From Variovorax sp. (GTDB lineage: Bacteria > Pseudomonadota > Gammaproteobacteria > Burkholderiales > Burkholderiaceae_C), in NCBI GenBank assembly GCA_028292835.1, contig JAQGLP010000011.1, positions 1 to 8,781 of the forward strand: a stretch of DNA of 8,781 bases. Direction: 5' to 3'. Of the stretch, positions 6,182 through 8,781 are shown in pieces. Within the stretch, counting starts at the first letter, position 1; the number at the start of each line of letters is the position of its first letter. A model generated the notes under the pieces. The model had not been told where the DNA came from, made no database searches, and saw nothing but the letters and a program-made list of their open reading frames with translations. A program made the position numbers and the translations under genes.

Positions 6182-6436
6182 ATGGCCCAGAATTCTTCCG
6201 CTCCACCTACCCAACCTTTCCCCTTCCCGACCGCCGACCACCACGAGGCGCCGCCCCATTCGGAAAAACCGGTGGCCCAGGAGCCTACCGACACGGCGAT
6301 CGACAGCGGCGTCGAGGAGTCGTTCCCGGCCAGCGATCCGGTCTCGGTCACGGTGAGCAAGGTCATCACGCCCAAGTGCGAACCCGGCGCCGGGGATGAT
6401 CAAAAGCTCAGGTCCGGCAACCCCAGCGCCACATAA
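6182..6436 (+). CDS. Small conserved protein with ESFPASDP motif
   Basis: The product has 84 residues, is hydrophilic, rich in Pro, Ser and acidic residues, and has no signal peptide or membrane segment. Its one recognisable part is the block DTAIDSGVEESFPASDPVSV (residues 37-56). The core V-E-E-S-F-P-A-S-D-P recurs in many short bacterial proteins of unknown function that I know only as 'hypothetical protein'. The N-terminal Pro/His-rich part and the C-terminal tail look disordered. A strong AAAAGGAG at correct spacing fixes the start at 6182; the open frame upstream to 5981 has no such signal. The gene is divergent from the secreted DUF4142 gene. Its last 37 bases overlap tail-to-tail with the TTC38-like gene, so its last dozen codons are antisense to that gene's end. 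Function unknown; a stress-related role is only a guess from the neighbour. Confidence 0.8.
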   Translation: MAQNSSAPPTQPFPFPTADHHEAPPHSEKPVAQEPTDTAIDSGVEESFPASDPVSVTVSKVITPKCEPGAGDDQKLRSGNPSAT

Positions 6437-7737
6437 ACCGCGCCGCACTGGCGGCGCAGCCGCAAGGACTCCGGCTGCCCGTTGAGTTGCCGTTGCATCA
6501 CGCCCTGTGCGCTGGCCAGCGCCGTTGCGGTGCCGCAGCGCACCAGTGCGTCGAGATGGAACTGCTCGAACAGGTCGCGCTGCGCATGGCTGCCGCCGAT
6601 CTCGACCAGGCGCGGCAGCGCAATCCCCAACTGTTCGACGGCGGCGAGCCACTCGCCCTGCGCGTGGGCGCGCAGGCCGCGCGCCGCGGGCAGGCAGACG
6701 CGCTGCCAGGCCGCACGTGTCGAGGCGGGCGCCCGCAGCGCGAAAGCCTCGATGTTGTGCAGCAGCATGTCGGCCTCGGGCCGGCCGGCGCGCGCCAGGC
6801 CGTAGAGGTACTGAAGATCAAGGAAGGGCAGCACCTGGTCGCCTGTGCGCCGCGCCAGATGGTCCGCCACGTCCTGCCAGCGCTCGCCGACGTCGATGCC
6901 CGCCAGCTCCAGCCGCGCCAGCAGCGAGACGGCGCCGATCTGGTCCTGCGAGTAGTCCTTGACCACGCCCCACACGTGCGTGTCGTAGACCGCCAGGGCC
7001 TCGTCGTCGCGGCCCAGGTCGATCAGGAACAGCGCGACGTGCCACCAGTTGTGCGTGAGCATGAACGAGTTGAGCCCGGTCCAGCTGTCGCTCACGCCGA
7101 GCATGAAGTCCAGGCCCTCCGCCAGCCGGCCCTCGGTCAGCATGACGTGGCCGAGCGCGTGGTGCGCCCAGGGCTCCTTGCGCTCCATGGCGATGGCGCG
7201 GCGCGCGCTGGCCTCGGCCTCACGCATCAGATGGCACTGTTCGTAGCCGAAGGCCGCCATCCCGTGCAGGTATGGCACGTCGGCGGCGGCCGGCAGCGCG
7301 GCGAGCGCCAGGCGCAGCAGGCCGGGTCCGTCGCCGATGTTGAAGCAGTGGTACTGGCCGAGCTTGACCGACGCCAGGTCGCGCGGGTGCTCGCGCGCCT
7401 GCTCGTGGTGCAGGGCGATGGCGCGCGCGATGTCGCCCTCGGCCCAGGCGGCGACGGCGGCCAAGAAGCGCTGCTCGCGCGGCGTGGCGCGCCCCGCCGC
7501 CGTTTGCGCGCGCGCCAAAAACGGCTGCGCGTTGGCCCGCGCATCGCGTGACTCGGCAAACAGGTGCAGCGCCGCGGCGTAGGCCTGCACCAGCGCGCTG
7601 TCGTCGTGGACCGCCGCCGGCAGCAGGTTGATGGCGCGCGCCTCGCACGCAATGAAGCCCAGCACGAAGTCGTCGACCGCCGCCAGGCTGGCGGCATCGG
7701 CCAGCGTCACGGGGTTGCCCAGGCAGTCTTTCAGCAT
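6400..7737 (-). CDS. TTC38-like tetratricopeptide repeat protein
   Basis: The product has 445 residues, is soluble and all-helical, and is close in length to the TTC38 family (about 450-470). No signal peptide is seen. TPR-like helix pairs run through the protein; the family's characteristic parts are PYLHGMAAFGYEQ (155-167) with the following MREAEASARRAI, PWAHHALGHVMLTEGR (189-204), the tell-tale THNWWHVALFLIDLG (228-242), and GGSHAQRDLFEQ (381-392). These histidine/tryptophan-rich blocks are more conserved than ordinary TPRs need, so a ligand-binding or catalytic pocket is possible; the family's biochemical role is unknown to me. ATG 7735-7737 opens the frame at the typical D-x-x-G-N-P-V beginning; its ribosome-binding site is weak. 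The amidase gene lies 73 bp upstream on the same strand, with a repeat between, so co-transcription is possible. The 3' end overlaps the convergent small gene by 37 bp. Confidence 0.87.
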   Translation of the reverse strand: MLKDCLGNPVTLADAASLAAVDDFVLGFIACEARAINLLPAAVHDDSALVQAYAAALHLFAESRDARANAQPFLARAQTAAGRATPREQRFLAAVAAWAEGDIARAIALHHEQAREHPRDLASVKLGQYHCFNIGDGPGLLRLALAALPAAADVPYLHGMAAFGYEQCHLMREAEASARRAIAMERKEPWAHHALGHVMLTEGRLAEGLDFMLGVSDSWTGLNSFMLTHNWWHVALFLIDLGRDDEALAVYDTHVWGVVKDYSQDQIGAVSLLARLELAGIDVGERWQDVADHLARRTGDQVLPFLDLQYLYGLARAGRPEADMLLHNIEAFALRAPASTRAAWQRVCLPAARGLRAHAQGEWLAAVEQLGIALPRLVEIGGSHAQRDLFEQFHLDALVRCGTATALASAQGVMQRQLNGQPESLRLRRQCGAVYVALGLPDLSF

Positions 7738-7786
7738 TCCGCCATTCTTGAGCCAAACCGGATGCCCGCCCCTGTGGCGGGGGCGC

Positions 7787-7811
7787 TTTCAGCTATCGTT
7801 TCGAGAGCATT
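7787..7811. repeat. Short interspersed repeat, copy B, with adjacent GC hairpin
   Basis: It matches copy A (600-624) at 21 of 25 bases, including the TTTCAGCTAT start. In - strand RNA it can fold as GCT/AGC plus TCG/CGA around an AAA loop, with one mismatch. A second stem lies beside it: CCCGCC (7765-7770) and GGCGGG (7776-7781) with a 5-base loop. Both sit just after the amidase stop and before the TTC38-like start, the place for an attenuator or an mRNA-stabilising 3' structure. No U-tract follows. Confidence 0.65.
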
Positions 7812-8779
7812 CAAGCCGCGGGCGGCTGTGGCCACGGCCGCTGCGGCTCGCGGATCTGCTCGAAGGCGCGCGCCACCCGCAGCACGCCCAGGTCGTCGAA
7901 GCGTTTGCCGGCGATCTGCAGCCCGATCGGCAGGCCGTCGCCCGAGTAGCCGCAGTTGATGGACGCGGCCGGCTGCTCCGACATGTTGAAGGGCACCGTG
8001 ATGCCGATGTGCTCCTGCGGGCGCAGCGGGTCGTTGGTGGGCGAGGGCGCCTCGGCCGCCGCCGGCATATTGGGCGCGGTGGGCGAGAGCACACAGTCGA
8101 ACGGCGCGCAGGCGGCCACGGCTGCCAGACGCGTCGCATGGAACTGGCTGAAGGCCTGGAACACGTGCTCGCCGCTGAAGCCGGCGGCGCTCTCGGCCCA
8201 GGCGCGGATGTAGGGCAGCACCCGCGCGCGCTGCTCGGGCCGCAGCGCTTTCATGTCGACGTGCGAGCGCATGCGCCACAGGTGGTCCATGCCGTCGAGC
8301 ATGGCCTGGGTCATGAAGGGCTTCATCGGCACGACCACGGCGCCGGCGCGCTCGAACAACCGCGCCGCGTGCTCGACCGCCGCGCGGATCTCCGGCTCGA
8401 CCGGAAGGCCGCAGCCGGCATCGAGCAGCAGGCCAATGCGCAGGCCGCGCAGGTGTTCGGCCGGCACGTCGAACGCCTCCCAGTCGATGGCCTGCGCCGG
8501 CAGGCTCATGCTGTCGCGCGCATCGGGCCGCGCCAGCGCCCGCATCATCAGCGCGGCGTCCCCGACGGTGCGCGTCATCGGGCCGGCGGCGCGGCCCATG
8601 TAGGGCGGATCGATCGGGATGCGCCCCAGGCTGGGCTTGAGCGTGAAGATGCCGCACCAGCCGGCCGGCAGGCGCAAGGAGCCGCCTATGTCGGTGCCCA
8701 GGTGCAGCGGGCCGTAGCCCGCCGCTGCGGCGGCGCCGGCGCCCGCGCTTGACCCGCCGGGCGTCTTGCTCAGGTCCCA
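7811..8779 (-). CDS. Amidase signature family hydrolase, 5'-truncated by window edge
   Basis: The visible 322 residues are the C-terminal two thirds of an amidase-signature enzyme (usually 450-500 residues), which hydrolyses amide bonds with a Ser-cisSer-Lys triad in the cytoplasm. The glycine/serine-rich signature is present: cis-Ser10 in TPGGSSAGAG and nucleophile Ser34 in GTDIGGSLRLPA, exactly 24 residues apart as in well-studied members (FAAH Ser217/Ser241). The catalytic Lys lies beyond the window edge. SLGRIP, GPMTRTVGD and the C-terminal GLPIGLQIAGKRFDD are further family motifs. The frame is open to base 8779; an internal TTG at 8677 is not the real start because the signature continues upstream of it. 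The substrate is not predictable: homologues act on amides, Glu-tRNA(Gln) or indoleacetamide, and GatA is unlikely given the neighbours. The stop TGA (7811-7813) abuts repeat copy B. Confidence 0.92.
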   Translation of the reverse strand, partial: WDLSKTPGGSSAGAGAAAAAGYGPLHLGTDIGGSLRLPAGWCGIFTLKPSLGRIPIDPPYMGRAAGPMTRTVGDAALMMRALARPDARDSMSLPAQAIDWEAFDVPAEHLRGLRIGLLLDAGCGLPVEPEIRAAVEHAARLFERAGAVVVPMKPFMTQAMLDGMDHLWRMRSHVDMKALRPEQRARVLPYIRAWAESAAGFSGEHVFQAFSQFHATRLAAVAACAPFDCVLSPTAPNMPAAAEAPSPTNDPLRPQEHIGITVPFNMSEQPAASINCGYSGDGLPIGLQIAGKRFDDLGVLRVARAFEQIREPQRPWPQPPAA

Positions 8780-8781
8780 CG

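Noticed and set aside
6487..7551. 354-codon + strand frame antisense to the TTC38-like gene
   Set aside because: No motif or ribosome-binding site; the - strand product shows specific TTC38 motifs.
7628..8752. 374-codon + strand frame antisense to the amidase
   Set aside because: The - strand has the Ser-cisSer amidase signature; the + frame is a composition shadow.
1..8781. Defence system, toxin-antitoxin pair, prophage or mobile element
   Set aside because: No transposase, integrase, nuclease, helicase, reverse transcriptase, CRISPR-like spaced repeats or small paired ORFs of that type were seen; the genes are metabolic, cell-wall or uncharacterised.

Overview
The window is about 70% GC by eye and codes densely in a high-GC style. 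Its gene content, and two copies of a short repeat with a TTTCAGCTAT core and an A/T-richer centre, suggest a betaproteobacterium of the family Comamonadaceae (Variovorax/Acidovorax type). That placement is an inference from remembered families and the repeat; no database search was run. There are no rRNA or tRNA genes, no insertion sequences, no CRISPR arrays and no phage genes. It reads as an ordinary chromosomal stretch with some poorly characterised genes.

Layout, left to right. (1) The 3' half of a 5-oxoprolinase subunit C gene (pxpC family, + strand) enters from the left edge. A 104-bp gap separates it from a convergent alpha/beta hydrolase gene (- strand), whose last codons and stop lie inside a short interspersed repeat. 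(2) The hydrolase is divergent from a histidine phosphatase gene (+), with 78 bp between them. (3) The phosphatase converges, across 17 bp, on a very long - strand gene for a divergent bifunctional penicillin-binding protein of 1007 residues (GT51 glycosyltransferase plus transpeptidase). (4) A 263-bp intergenic region follows. (5) A secreted DUF4142 protein (-) and a small 84-residue protein with the recurring ESFPASDP motif (+) are divergent across a 215-bp region that contains a perfect 7-bp-arm palindrome. Both have strong Shine-Dalgarno sequences. (6) The small gene overlaps tail-to-tail by 37 bp with a - strand gene for a TTC38-like tetratricopeptide protein. (7) Upstream of that gene on the same strand, beyond the second repeat copy, is an amidase-signature hydrolase gene that runs off the right edge.

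The genes do not form one obvious pathway. The PBP concerns peptidoglycan synthesis. PxpC belongs to 5-oxoproline recycling, with its partners outside the window. The amidase and TTC38-like genes are co-directional and may be co-transcribed. The DUF4142/ESFPASDP pair resembles a small envelope or stress module. The parts most worth a second look are the divergent catalytic motifs and long insertions of the PBP, the uncharacterised DUF4142/ESFPASDP divergent pair with its palindrome, the His/Trp-rich TTC38-like protein, and the repeat that has become the end of a coding sequence.
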